Assembly: GCF_900452865.1 (NCBI RefSeq)
Contig: NZ_UGOZ01000001.1
Coordinates: forward strand, 1,674,001-1,738,000
Length of the DNA: 64,000 nucleotides
Direction: 5' to 3'
Source of the DNA: Legionella taurinensis
GTDB lineage: Bacteria; Pseudomonadota; Gammaproteobacteria; Legionellales; Legionellaceae
This document shows, piece by piece, positions 7,706 through 14,938 of the stretch. Each line of letters starts with the position of its first letter. Positions within the stretch are counted from its first letter, which is position 1. The position numbers and the translations under genes are program-made. Under the pieces are notes generated by a model. The model worked only from the letters and a program-made list of their open reading frames with translations, did no database searches and was not told the DNA's origin.

Positions 7706-7978
7706 TTATGTGTATTCGTTAAGCAACACGATTTGTAACCCCGCTTCGCTTAAGGACAGGAAATTGTAGCCAGGATCAATCGTTGTCCGTTCAAGCCATT
7801 CATTGGCAATGCAGACATCGGTCAGCCGCTGGGCTTCTTCCAGACTAACCGGCTGTTTTAACTTCTCCGATAATGTGCCGGCGGCAGCCTCATCGATGTT
7901 TAAGAAAACATCGTTTCGTGTGACACCTCGCGCCTTAATTTCATCATAAAACAGTTTAAGAATGTCCAATTCGTTCAT
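7706..7978 (-). CDS. Hypothetical protein, possibly winged-helix-like (90 aa)
   Basis: A 90-aa soluble protein, MNELDILKLFYDEIKARGVT at its N-terminus. The alternation of short helices and a final pair of strands (EWLERTTIDPGYNFLSLSEAGLQIVLL) resembles a small winged-helix domain, in which the DPGYNFLSLSEAG part would be the wing and last strand; this is a fold-level guess. GGATGA lies before the start. It is a single leftward gene between rightward neighbours. Function unknown. Confidence 0.6.
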   Translation of the reverse strand: MNELDILKLFYDEIKARGVTRNDVFLNIDEAAAGTLSEKLKQPVSLEEAQRLTDVCIANEWLERTTIDPGYNFLSLSEAGLQIVLLNEYT

Positions 7979-8116
7979 GAGATTATCATCCAGTTAATCC
8001 TACTCTTAATCTATAGCATAGACGAAAGGCGGGTAATTAAAAAAAGAAGGTAACCGGACTGGTATTTAATTCTATACTTAACAATAATGCAGGGATTGCA
8101 GCATCAGGAGCAAATA

Positions 8117-8503
8117 ATGACTAAAAAAATACTCATGTTACCCTTACTCGTTGCGTTCAGCCTGTTGGCAGGCTGCTGGACAACGCAATCAGGCCAAAAA
8201 TCGGGCATTATTGTGAAAGTAGCCAAGGAAGGGCGGTGGTGGGGCACTTATGAAGGCGAATTGATTCGTGGCGGCTTGGATAATGCCAGCGGGGCCACCG
8301 GACGTGAATTTCACTTCACTTTAGGCCAATTCAAGTCAGACCTGGTCGAAAAAGCAATTTACGCCATGGAAAACAACCGGCACGTGGTACTGACTTACCA
8401 CTGTGAGGAGTTTGTGGCTCCCTGGCGGGGGGAAACCCGGTGTTTCGTAGACAGTATTCGTATACTTGATACCGTTAACAAGCCTGCCCCACCAAAACAA
8501 TAG
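8117..8503 (+). CDS. Lipoprotein of unknown function
   Basis: A 128-aa protein with a clear lipoprotein signal: MTKKILMLPLLVAFSLLAGC, where LLAGC is the lipobox and C20 the lipidated residue. The mature part holds WWGTYEGELIRGGLDNASGA and a later TYHCEEF...GETRCF pair of cysteines that could form a disulfide. ATG 8117 is preceded by AGGAGC; an in-frame ATG 30 bases upstream has no site. Trp 2 after the lipid Cys is not Asp, so outer-membrane sorting is expected. No known family is recognised, though the single-domain, cytochrome-free pattern fits small phage-like or stress lipoproteins. It stands alone on its strand. Confidence 0.75.
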   Translation: MTKKILMLPLLVAFSLLAGCWTTQSGQKSGIIVKVAKEGRWWGTYEGELIRGGLDNASGATGREFHFTLGQFKSDLVEKAIYAMENNRHVVLTYHCEEFVAPWRGETRCFVDSIRILDTVNKPAPPKQ

Positions 8504-8515
8504 ACTATTCATCCA

Positions 8516-8532
8516 GCCCGCCGCTGGCGGGC
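8516..8532 (+). terminator. Short GC-rich hairpin after the lipoprotein gene
   Basis: GCCCGCC-GCT-GGCGGGC forms a perfect 7-bp stem with a 3-base loop, 13 bases after the stop codon. There is no T tract, so it may be a weak terminator or a REP-like palindrome; the related CGGGCAT sequence recurs at 61747. Confidence 0.35.
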
Positions 8533-8541
8533 ATGTGAGCA

Positions 8542-8721
8542 TTAGACCCGTTTCTCAATTCGCAAAGGCCGCTCAGATTGATGCTGGAAATAGGGCGGCC
8601 GATTGGCAACATCCCGGATCTTAAATCTGATTTTATATCCTTCTGTATCCGATGGAGTTGTGGAAGCATGGACATTGCCTGAAGGAAAAAAATACCCTAT
8701 GATTTCGCCCCTTGTCGCTCG
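8542..8721 (-). pseudogene. Remnant of a protein-coding gene, no start codon
   Basis: On the minus strand an uninterrupted frame of 59 codons lies between two stop codons (8722-8724 and 8542-8544). Its translation reads like a genuine protein end: EGYKIRFKIRDVANRPPYFQ near the middle and RPLRIEKRV at the terminus. No ATG, GTG or TTG occurs early in the frame, and the neighbouring frames upstream do not continue it convincingly, so it is best read as the decayed C-terminal part of a gene. It fills most of the 290-base gap between the lipoprotein and the next gene. Confidence 0.35.
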
Positions 8722-8795
8722 TTAAGCCAGCGCCTGGAGAACAAGGAAAACCTGTGCCTGCATAGGTAATCAATAACCATGAAAAGGAAGATCAG

Positions 8796-9428
8796 ATGCT
8801 TCGATTATTTACACAACCTAAATCAACGCATTACCCGTTGAGCGACAGTTCCGCGATCACCACCGCTTATTATACGGCCTGGACCGATCTGGTAGACCAA
8901 TTTCTCCAGACCATCGCTGCGATGGGATCAAAAGAATCAGATAAATCGCAAAGGTCGCAAAAATTAACCCTTTTATATGCCTGGGCCAGTAACGAGGGTA
9001 AACAGGCTTACCAAAAGGGACAAGGCAAATTTTTTATGCAACACATTGAAACCTATACCAGTGCGACCACTCCGTTGAAGGAGAATTTATTGACCCTCAC
9101 GAAAGAACAGGTTATCGAAGGTTTTAATGCTTGGTTTATAGCCTTGGTAGAAAAATTTCCAGAGTTCTCTTCGGACAAAATTAAAGAGGAATTCAACAAA
9201 TTCATTGAACAATGCAAGGCTGACGATTTTGATGAGCACATTGCTTTGCGCACCGTATTCACTTATCGATATGTTAAAACTGGAAACAGAGACAGTGTCC
9301 TGAAAGGGTATGAAAAATCAATTGAACGCTGTGTACAAGCCATTAACGCAATGAAGGAATCTGAACCTAAACTGGAACCTAAGCCCGAACCCGAACAGGA
9401 AAACACCCCCAAGTCTAGCTTTTCCTAA
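8796..9428 (+). CDS. Hypothetical protein, effector-like (210 aa)
   Basis: A 210-aa mostly helical protein with no signal peptide or membrane segment and no recognised domain. The C-terminal 25 residues are rich in Glu, Pro, Lys and Ser (EPKLEPKPEPEQENTPKSSF), the kind of Glu-rich, Ser/Thr-containing tail found on many Dot/Icm type IV substrates of Legionella; that is a compositional argument only. AAGGAAG precedes the ATG. It opens the accessory block that contains F-box, ankyrin and kinase-like genes. Confidence 0.6.
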   Translation: MLRLFTQPKSTHYPLSDSSAITTAYYTAWTDLVDQFLQTIAAMGSKESDKSQRSQKLTLLYAWASNEGKQAYQKGQGKFFMQHIETYTSATTPLKENLLTLTKEQVIEGFNAWFIALVEKFPEFSSDKIKEEFNKFIEQCKADDFDEHIALRTVFTYRYVKTGNRDSVLKGYEKSIERCVQAINAMKESEPKLEPKPEPEQENTPKSSFS

Positions 9429-9500
9429 ATTAGTTTAGCGAAGGCTGGGTGGTTCTTCAAAATTGATCTTGGATGGGTTCCACCAGTGCCTTACTTATCA

Positions 9501-9532
9501 TTAAGTCTGATTATTTTGATAATCAGACTTAA
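9501..9532. terminator. Hairpin between convergent genes (14-bp stem)
   Basis: TTAAGTCTGATTAT and ATAATCAGACTTAA pair perfectly around a TTTG loop. The hairpin lies in the gap between the rightward gene ending at 9428 and the leftward F-box gene ending at 9579, so it is well placed to stop transcription from both sides. A long T tract is missing. Confidence 0.55.
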
Positions 9533-9578
9533 CCTATATAGCCGTGTGGTGGATTCAATATGGAAGTGCAATTTACTG

Positions 9579-9941
9579 TTAAGAAAGAATATAACTATTA
9601 GTTTCTGAAATTTCTTTAACAGTTTCTTCCGATAATTTATCCTTTAATTTATCGGTCTTTAATATTAAGTTTTTAAAATCGGAATGCACCCTGCTGTATC
9701 CTTTGAAAAATCCTTCATTTGTTTGACTCATTGCTTCAAAATACCCCTGAACTAATTGTTTAGGATGCAATGAGAACTTGTTAATTCCAGATAATGATTG
9801 CAGCTTATCTTTCCATACCAAGCTGCTGGACGCGAGATCACGCAATAAGACACAAACGGAAGATATCTTTCCTAAATCTTTAACATCTAATAATTTCAGT
9901 ATAGTAATTAATAGGTCTTGGGGTAATTCAATTAACTTCAT
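9579..9941 (-). CDS. F-box domain protein (putative effector)
   Basis: A 120-aa protein whose N-terminus is a textbook F-box: LPQDLLITILKLLDVKDLGK, continuing through SSVCVLLRDLASSSLVWKD, over residues 5-50. F-boxes bind eukaryotic Skp1 and recruit substrates to SCF ubiquitin ligases; bacteria have no such machinery, so the protein should act inside a host cell, as known F-box effectors of Legionella do. The remaining 70 residues are helical and carry no recognised substrate domain, which makes it smaller than most such effectors. No signal peptide. It lies downstream of another leftward gene, from which a terminator at 9973-9998 separates it. Confidence 0.8.
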   Translation of the reverse strand: MKLIELPQDLLITILKLLDVKDLGKISSVCVLLRDLASSSLVWKDKLQSLSGINKFSLHPKQLVQGYFEAMSQTNEGFFKGYSRVHSDFKNLILKTDKLKDKLSEETVKEISETNSYILS

Positions 9942-9972
9942 TTTCTTTCACTGCTTTAGGTAAAAAGAAAAT

Positions 9973-9998
9973 AAAAGGAGTCTCTCGTGACTCCTTTT
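9973..9998 (-). terminator. Rho-independent terminator (leftward)
   Basis: A 10-bp stem (AAAAGGAGTC with GACTCCTTTT) and a 6-base loop overlap the TAA stop codon of the leftward gene at 9997. Read in the minus direction the stem is followed by a T-rich run (TTATTTTCTTTTTA), as expected of an intrinsic terminator. It separates that gene from the F-box gene. Confidence 0.75.
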
Positions 9999-10434
9999 AC
10001 TTATTTTCCATTTCACCGTAATTATTGTAGATTTCAATGTTTACTTCTTCAGAAAAAGCTTCAAAATTAATGTTGGTTTTTTGTTGAATTACGTTCAATA
10101 TTCTATTTAAATCACCATCCTTTTTTAAAAGCTGTCCAGAAAGATTCCTTTTAAGTTCATTTAATAAATTTCGCACGGTTTGGTATTCACGTCCAAGAGC
10201 ATCCATATCATGAAATGAACCCAAGGTCCTTTGAACTGCTTGTCCATGATTTGTTCCCCAGCGTCCTGAGAAAAAAAGTCCGATTTTACTTCCCCACACA
10301 TGTGAAAAAGAAAACACTGGGGTTTTTTTATAGGACTGGCAATATTCAAACAATAATTCAGACGCCTTTTCAAAATCACTTCCGGAAAGACTGTCCCATT
10401 TCTTAGACCATCGATTGATAGACATGCCTGCCAT
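9997..10434 (-). CDS. Hypothetical protein (145 aa)
   Basis: A 145-aa soluble protein starting MAGMSINRWSKKWDSL. It is rich in Ser, aromatic and charged residues with a predicted helical second half (NLLNELKRNLSGQLLKKDGD). The start has AAGGTGAG before it; an alternative Met lies three residues in. No domain is recognised. Its position between an F-box protein and an ankyrin/cysteine-protease-like protein in an IS-rich block makes a translocated effector plausible but unproven. Confidence 0.55.
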   Translation of the reverse strand: MAGMSINRWSKKWDSLSGSDFEKASELLFEYCQSYKKTPVFSFSHVWGSKIGLFFSGRWGTNHGQAVQRTLGSFHDMDALGREYQTVRNLLNELKRNLSGQLLKKDGDLNRILNVIQQKTNINFEAFSEEVNIEIYNNYGEMENK

Positions 10435-10626
10435 TTTCTCACCTTATACTGCAAATGTGCACATATTTTACACCAAATGACCTCAATTTACCATAGTAAA
10501 CGCTAAGTGCTTTGGCGTGTTTTGAATGATTTCAATTTCAAACAACGGCTCACGCACTTATTTTATGACTAAATTATGATACCATAGCCCAATTTAAGAT
10601 CACAGGGCGCAGGTCTAGCTAGAAAA

Positions 10627-12975
10627 ATGTTACCTAAAGAAATCGCTGAATTACTGCAAAATTTAAATTCAAGCAAGGTTGACATCAGCCAGGCCAAGCT
10701 GAATAAAAAAATCATCCAGTATTTAAGTTCAAAAACAGATTACGATGAAAAACTACTCAAAAACGTCATTAAGCAACTGAATGCGGGGTGCTGTGCAGGT
10801 TATACCGCACTGTGGGGTTATTCTCATTGTCTAACCAATCAACCGGTGCGCAAAACTGGCGATAATGCGCCTATCCCACGAAATGACATTTTCTATTTCT
10901 ATGATCTACTGAGTGCTTTGTCCTTATGGGATGGCGAATCTCCATTGGATGAAAAACTGGATAAGGAAATGGAGTATTTTCTGGGAAACCTCCTTTTTTA
11001 CCAACAGATCAATGAATTCCTGCGCGTAGGCCATGGCAATTTCAGTGCGTTAGAAGACACACGTCGAGGCAATCAGTCTTTTCAGGAGGAATACTCCATT
11101 GCGGCAATGTTTAATAAAGAACAATTGGGAAAACTGCTCCAAAACTACGACGTGTTTCCTGAGAATAAATTCATCGACATTACTCACAGCGTTCTTACGG
11201 ACAACAGTTATACCCGTTATCACGCGTTAGGATTAATGAGGCGCGGCAATCGTTATTATTTATACAATTCAAACAACCCCAAAGGCGAGAAGGAATTTAC
11301 CTCCATTCAGGGCTTGGTTAATTACCTCTTTAATGTTTCTGCCGATTCTGTTCCATGTCAATTCCTGCCTTTTAGTTTTAGAGTCTTTGATATTCCCTCC
11401 GATAAAACGCATGAGTACCCTCCTCAACACGACGTTTTAGACAAGCTCAATAGCGGCATCGAACGCGAAAATGGATGGGACGGCTTAGCGATGGCCGCGT
11501 GGGTAGGCTGTGAGAAATCCGCCCAGTATTTCCTCGAAAAAGGGGCTAAACCTTATCTTACCAACCTGTGGAATACAACGCCGATTACCATCGCGGCCAG
11601 AGGTGGACACGCCCGCGTGTTGAAATTGCTCGTTGACAGCACGCCCACTGATGAATTAATAAACCTTTTCTGGACGGCCATTCGCTTAGGCTACACTGAA
11701 ATTGTTAAGATTTTTGTCACCCTTACGCCCATTAAAAACCAGATTAATGCTTTACAGCGCGGTATTACCCCCTTAATTGCTGCAATTAAACAGGACCACG
11801 TGGAGATCATCGCCATTTTATTAGAGGCCGGGGCTGATTCCACTGGAAACCCTTTAATGTATGCCGCAGAAAAAGGGAATTGCCAGGTTTGCGCGCTGTT
11901 ATTGGACAAAGGGATTTCCATAACCGGTTATTTGTCCGGAGGGATAGGGCCACTTGAAAAAGCGGCTCAAAATGGTCATAGTCAACTCGTTAATTTATTG
12001 ATTAACAAAGGGTATCCACCCTCATTACAAGCGGTACAGCTTGCCATATTTGGCGGGCACTTTGAATTAGCCGATGCGCTGCGCCGTAAGCTCAAGGAGC
12101 ATGAAGGCGCTCATACTCCTGTCTCTGAAAAAGAAAATCCCAAGGCTGAAATCACGGATGTAACCAGCACAGCCGAATACAAAGCGTACACCGTAATGAA
12201 ACAAAAACAACGATTGAATTCCCCTACTACCCCCCCTGCAAAGCCAGGATTTCCTCCTTTGCCAGTAACTAAACCTCAACCCTCCCATAACCAAGATGAC
12301 GCCCAGCTTGAAGAAATAAAAAAAATAAGAGCAGAAAAAAACCGACAGTTTAAAGAGGACAAATTCATGTCCTCTGTGCGGGAATCCGCCCCGCTGTTTT
12401 TTAGCTTATTACTCAAAATTCCTCAAACCAAGCATTCTGCTCATTGTTTTTTTGGGGAAAAGAAGGCAAAAAGCGACACCGAATTTTTTCACGTGCAAAT
12501 CAAGACCCTAAAAAAAGAGTTGACCAATAAAAAATTAAGCGTAGACGAGGCGTTATGGCGTGCCTTCACCTTAGCTCATTTTTTGAGTTCAGATCCCTCT
12601 CAAACGCAATTTAATAACCAGTTCAATCAAGCTGTACAACAAGCGTTCGCCACCCATTCATCGCCGGACTATCCCCCTGAGACGATTAAAAAAGGTATTT
12701 TTCAGATTGTGACAAAAAACAGGAAAATAAGTCAGGAGCAGATTTTATGGATCAAGGCCATGTACACGCATCAACGCCAGAAGCAATGGTTCTCGCGTCA
12801 AAGCGCCGCATCCGGTGAAATTTTAAATGCCACAGAAAATTTAACGGATGAACAACGCTATCAGAAGCTTAGCCATTATTTCTTTAATGGCGACAATCAA
12901 CACCGCCGCCTTCACAAGATTTTAGAAACGGTGTTTGCAGACAGCCTGACCACCTCTCAACCCAATCATCCTTAA
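10627..12975 (+). CDS. Ankyrin-repeat protein with papain-like cysteine-protease N-terminus (putative effector)
   Basis: A 782-aa multidomain protein. Residues 50-240 resemble a clan CA cysteine protease or transglutaminase-type fold: LNAGCCAGYTALW with Cys55/Cys56 as nucleophile candidates, then RYHALGLMRRGNRYYLYNSN where His199 and Asn214/Asn216 would complete the triad, in the spacing seen in YopT/AvrPphB-type enzymes. Residues about 270-500 hold six or more ankyrin repeats (for example TPITIAARGGHARVLKLLVD, TPLIAAIKQDHVEIIAILLE, NPLMYAAEKGNCQVCALLLD). A Pro/Lys-rich linker and a helical C-terminal domain follow. The N-terminus shows no signal peptide. The ribosome site is weak. Ankyrin repeats would bind a host protein and the enzyme domain would modify it; no substrate is predicted. 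Confidence 0.8.
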   Translation: MLPKEIAELLQNLNSSKVDISQAKLNKKIIQYLSSKTDYDEKLLKNVIKQLNAGCCAGYTALWGYSHCLTNQPVRKTGDNAPIPRNDIFYFYDLLSALSLWDGESPLDEKLDKEMEYFLGNLLFYQQINEFLRVGHGNFSALEDTRRGNQSFQEEYSIAAMFNKEQLGKLLQNYDVFPENKFIDITHSVLTDNSYTRYHALGLMRRGNRYYLYNSNNPKGEKEFTSIQGLVNYLFNVSADSVPCQFLPFSFRVFDIPSDKTHEYPPQHDVLDKLNSGIERENGWDGLAMAAWVGCEKSAQYFLEKGAKPYLTNLWNTTPITIAARGGHARVLKLLVDSTPTDELINLFWTAIRLGYTEIVKIFVTLTPIKNQINALQRGITPLIAAIKQDHVEIIAILLEAGADSTGNPLMYAAEKGNCQVCALLLDKGISITGYLSGGIGPLEKAAQNGHSQLVNLLINKGYPPSLQAVQLAIFGGHFELADALRRKLKEHEGAHTPVSEKENPKAEITDVTSTAEYKAYTVMKQKQRLNSPTTPPAKPGFPPLPVTKPQPSHNQDDAQLEEIKKIRAEKNRQFKEDKFMSSVRESAPLFFSLLLKIPQTKHSAHCFFGEKKAKSDTEFFHVQIKTLKKELTNKKLSVDEALWRAFTLAHFLSSDPSQTQFNNQFNQAVQQAFATHSSPDYPPETIKKGIFQIVTKNRKISQEQILWIKAMYTHQRQKQWFSRQSAASGEILNATENLTDEQRYQKLSHYFFNGDNQHRRLHKILETVFADSLTTSQPNHP

Positions 12976-12996
12976 CCGCACCATCCTATCTATTCT

Positions 12997-13021
12997 CTGG
13001 CAGGTCATGCTGGCCTGCCAG
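12997..13021. terminator. Hairpin between convergent genes (8-bp stem)
   Basis: CTGGCAGG pairs with CCTGCCAG around a 9-base loop, 21 bases after the ankyrin gene stop and 62 bases before the end of the convergent F-box-like gene. There is no T tract; it is a possible terminator only. Confidence 0.3.
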
Positions 13022-13083
13022 GTGGGAATCACCCTCCTTGCAGAGTAAGCAGGCACCGCCATCCTCGCTTCATAATCGCCAGG

Positions 13084-13440
13084 TTAAATAAACGCCAGAT
13101 AAGGGATTTCATCATAGGATTTACCATTTTTATCAATGTACTCTTTGTGCATCTGCTTGGCCATGCTGTTTGCTTTTTTACAGGTCTCAGCCATTTTTGC
13201 TGCATCGCCTCGATTCAAATAATCCCCTATCAGCGCTCCAACTTCTCGCGGCAATCCAGGGTTGTCCTCTGCAGGTAATGAACTGTTTTCTGAGGCGGCA
13301 TAAGGTCGCCACATCATAAACATCCCACCGGCAGCTCCGAGCGTATAGGCTTTTTCTTCTTTGGAATTATAACGCGCTTCGTTATTGCTCCAACGAGTCA
13401 ATCGATTACAGGGAATGATGTCACTTTGATTTAATTTCAT
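13084..13440 (-). CDS. Small F-box-like protein (putative effector)
   Basis: A 118-aa protein. Residues about 63-100 read LPREVGALIGDYLNRGDAAK followed by MAETCKKANSMAKQMHKEY, which has the hydrophobic spacing and the Leu-Pro start of an F-box, though less canonical than that of the protein at 9579-9941. The segment LGAAGGMFMMW near residue 35 is a short hydrophobic stretch, probably not membrane-spanning. GAGGTATAG lies upstream of the ATG. If real, it would engage host Skp1. The N-terminal 50 residues are unassigned. Confidence 0.55.
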   Translation of the reverse strand: MKLNQSDIIPCNRLTRWSNNEARYNSKEEKAYTLGAAGGMFMMWRPYAASENSSLPAEDNPGLPREVGALIGDYLNRGDAAKMAETCKKANSMAKQMHKEYIDKNGKSYDEIPYLAFI

Positions 13441-13543
13441 GATGCTCTATACCTCAAATTCGCCTTGTTATTAATGTATTTGTTTATCAGGGTATGCCAT
13501 ACTTTTCACAGACCGCTTTAAACTCAAATAGCCAGGAAATAGT

Positions 13544-13723
13544 ATGGCCGATATTATTAGCCTCAGTAAGAAAAGAAAAGCGAAGGCTCGCTCTCAGAAA
13601 GAAAAAAAAGCCAGTGAAAACCGCATCAAATTTGGCAGAACCAAGTCAGAGAAGAAACTGGATACGCTGGAAAAAGAAAGGCATGAACGCCAACTGGATG
13701 GCCATAAGCTGGAAAAGGAATGA
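13544..13723 (+). CDS. DUF4169-like small basic protein (59 aa)
   Basis: A 59-aa frame starting MADIISLSKKRKAKARSQKE, with the core ASENRIKFGRTKSEKK and LDGHKLEKE at the end. The pattern (I-x-L...K/R-rich, NRxxFGRTK, RxLDGH) is that of the short DUF4169 family, best known from alphaproteobacteria. A longer overlapping frame exists in this stretch but has no family pattern, so this one was chosen. It is almost wholly helical and strongly basic. Function unknown. Confidence 0.7.
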   Translation: MADIISLSKKRKAKARSQKEKKASENRIKFGRTKSEKKLDTLEKERHERQLDGHKLEKE

Positions 13724-13798
13724 CGTCTGGCCTTATTCGTCACAGAATACTCCAAACGTCATGCCCCCAAATCCGGGGTGCTGATTGATGGTCTAGAC

Positions 13799-14860
13799 CT
13801 ACAGATTTACTCTGGACAACGCCTCGCTTACGGTGGTTTCCTCTTCTTTGGAAGGTGGAGATGAGGACAAGATTCCAGCAGTATTTGGAATCGCCGCGGA
13901 AGTCTCTGGGCATGAAAAAAAGGATGCCTTCCATTGGCTTGACTTCAATAACGTACCCCGGGTAACGCATCGCTGCGTAGGCGAAGCAATTACTCCTTCC
14001 GGTTTTTTAGCGTCGATGAGGATGGTGTCATTGTCCATCAATAAAGACTGAATCGTTGTCAAAAAAGCCTCACGTTGCTCCGGTTGATACATCCACTCGC
14101 CAATATTGCTGACATAGACCGTATCAATGCGCATGGCATTATTAATCAGCAGATTTTGAACGGATTTAAACACGTTATCTGCACAAATGCTTTCAGTAAT
14201 GACAGCGATTTTATCAGTCATTGCCAATGTGCGGATATGTTTATAACGCTCGGCAGTGTAAAGCCAGCTCGTTTCACGGAGCTTTTCCAAATCGACTTCT
14301 TCAAGCACAGTGAAATGATCAGGGTAAGGCGGTTCATCGCTGACATTCAGACAAAACTTGATGCTTTTTGTCTGTATTTTACCCAGAACCGAGGAACGTG
14401 ACGTGTCCCTGCTGCCGCCATAATGGTATTTCTTAACAAACGCAGTCATTTTTTCAATGAAGGCGTCTTTGTCCTCGCACTGCCTCACGTATTTTAAGGC
14501 CGTGGTTAAGAACAAGGTGTTTTCAGGATTAATATCACAGATTAATCCTCTGGACGATAAACGTTGAGCCATGATGTCAAAATTATGCCAGCCTGAAAAA
14601 CCAACATGCATCCCTCCTTCGACTCGAGGCAATAAATCCAAAGCCTGGGCAGTGTTTATAACACCACTTTCATTGGTATTGATGTAGACCCCGCTTTGAT
14701 TGGGAAAAGGATATAAAATCGCGTGATTTTCAAATTGACGAAGCCGTTTTGAAAAGGGATCTTCTATTATTCCTTTGATGGGTTTGCGCGGAACCGGTAC
14801 ATACTCAACTGGCTTCTGATGAGGTTTTGATTCTGTTTTAAAGTCTTGCATATCGTACAT
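13799..14860 (-). CDS. Putative effector with methyltransferase-like pattern
   Basis: A 353-aa protein counted from the ATG at 14860; the frame stays open upstream to 14974, but that extension runs into the end of an inserted IS element and is rejected. The body shows strand-loop patterns like a Rossmann-type SAM methyltransferase: MHVGFSGWHN (motif I position), LICDINPENT (acidic end of strand 2), and DTVYVSNIGEWMY plus DTILIDAKKP as later strands. None is decisive, and the Gly-rich motif is atypical. The C-terminus is Ser/Glu-rich (SSPPSKEEETTVSEAL), as in type IV substrates. IS copy 1 lies about 80 bases upstream of the start and has probably displaced the natural promoter. Confidence 0.5.
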   Translation of the reverse strand: MYDMQDFKTESKPHQKPVEYVPVPRKPIKGIIEDPFSKRLRQFENHAILYPFPNQSGVYINTNESGVINTAQALDLLPRVEGGMHVGFSGWHNFDIMAQRLSSRGLICDINPENTLFLTTALKYVRQCEDKDAFIEKMTAFVKKYHYGGSRDTSRSSVLGKIQTKSIKFCLNVSDEPPYPDHFTVLEEVDLEKLRETSWLYTAERYKHIRTLAMTDKIAVITESICADNVFKSVQNLLINNAMRIDTVYVSNIGEWMYQPEQREAFLTTIQSLLMDNDTILIDAKKPEGVIASPTQRCVTRGTLLKSSQWKASFFSCPETSAAIPNTAGILSSSPPSKEEETTVSEALSRVNL

Positions 14861-14938
14861 TGTTAGATCGGAATGCACTGTATTATAATGGCGAATTATT
14901 AAGAAAAACTTAATCAGAGGATGATAAGATGACTTCGG

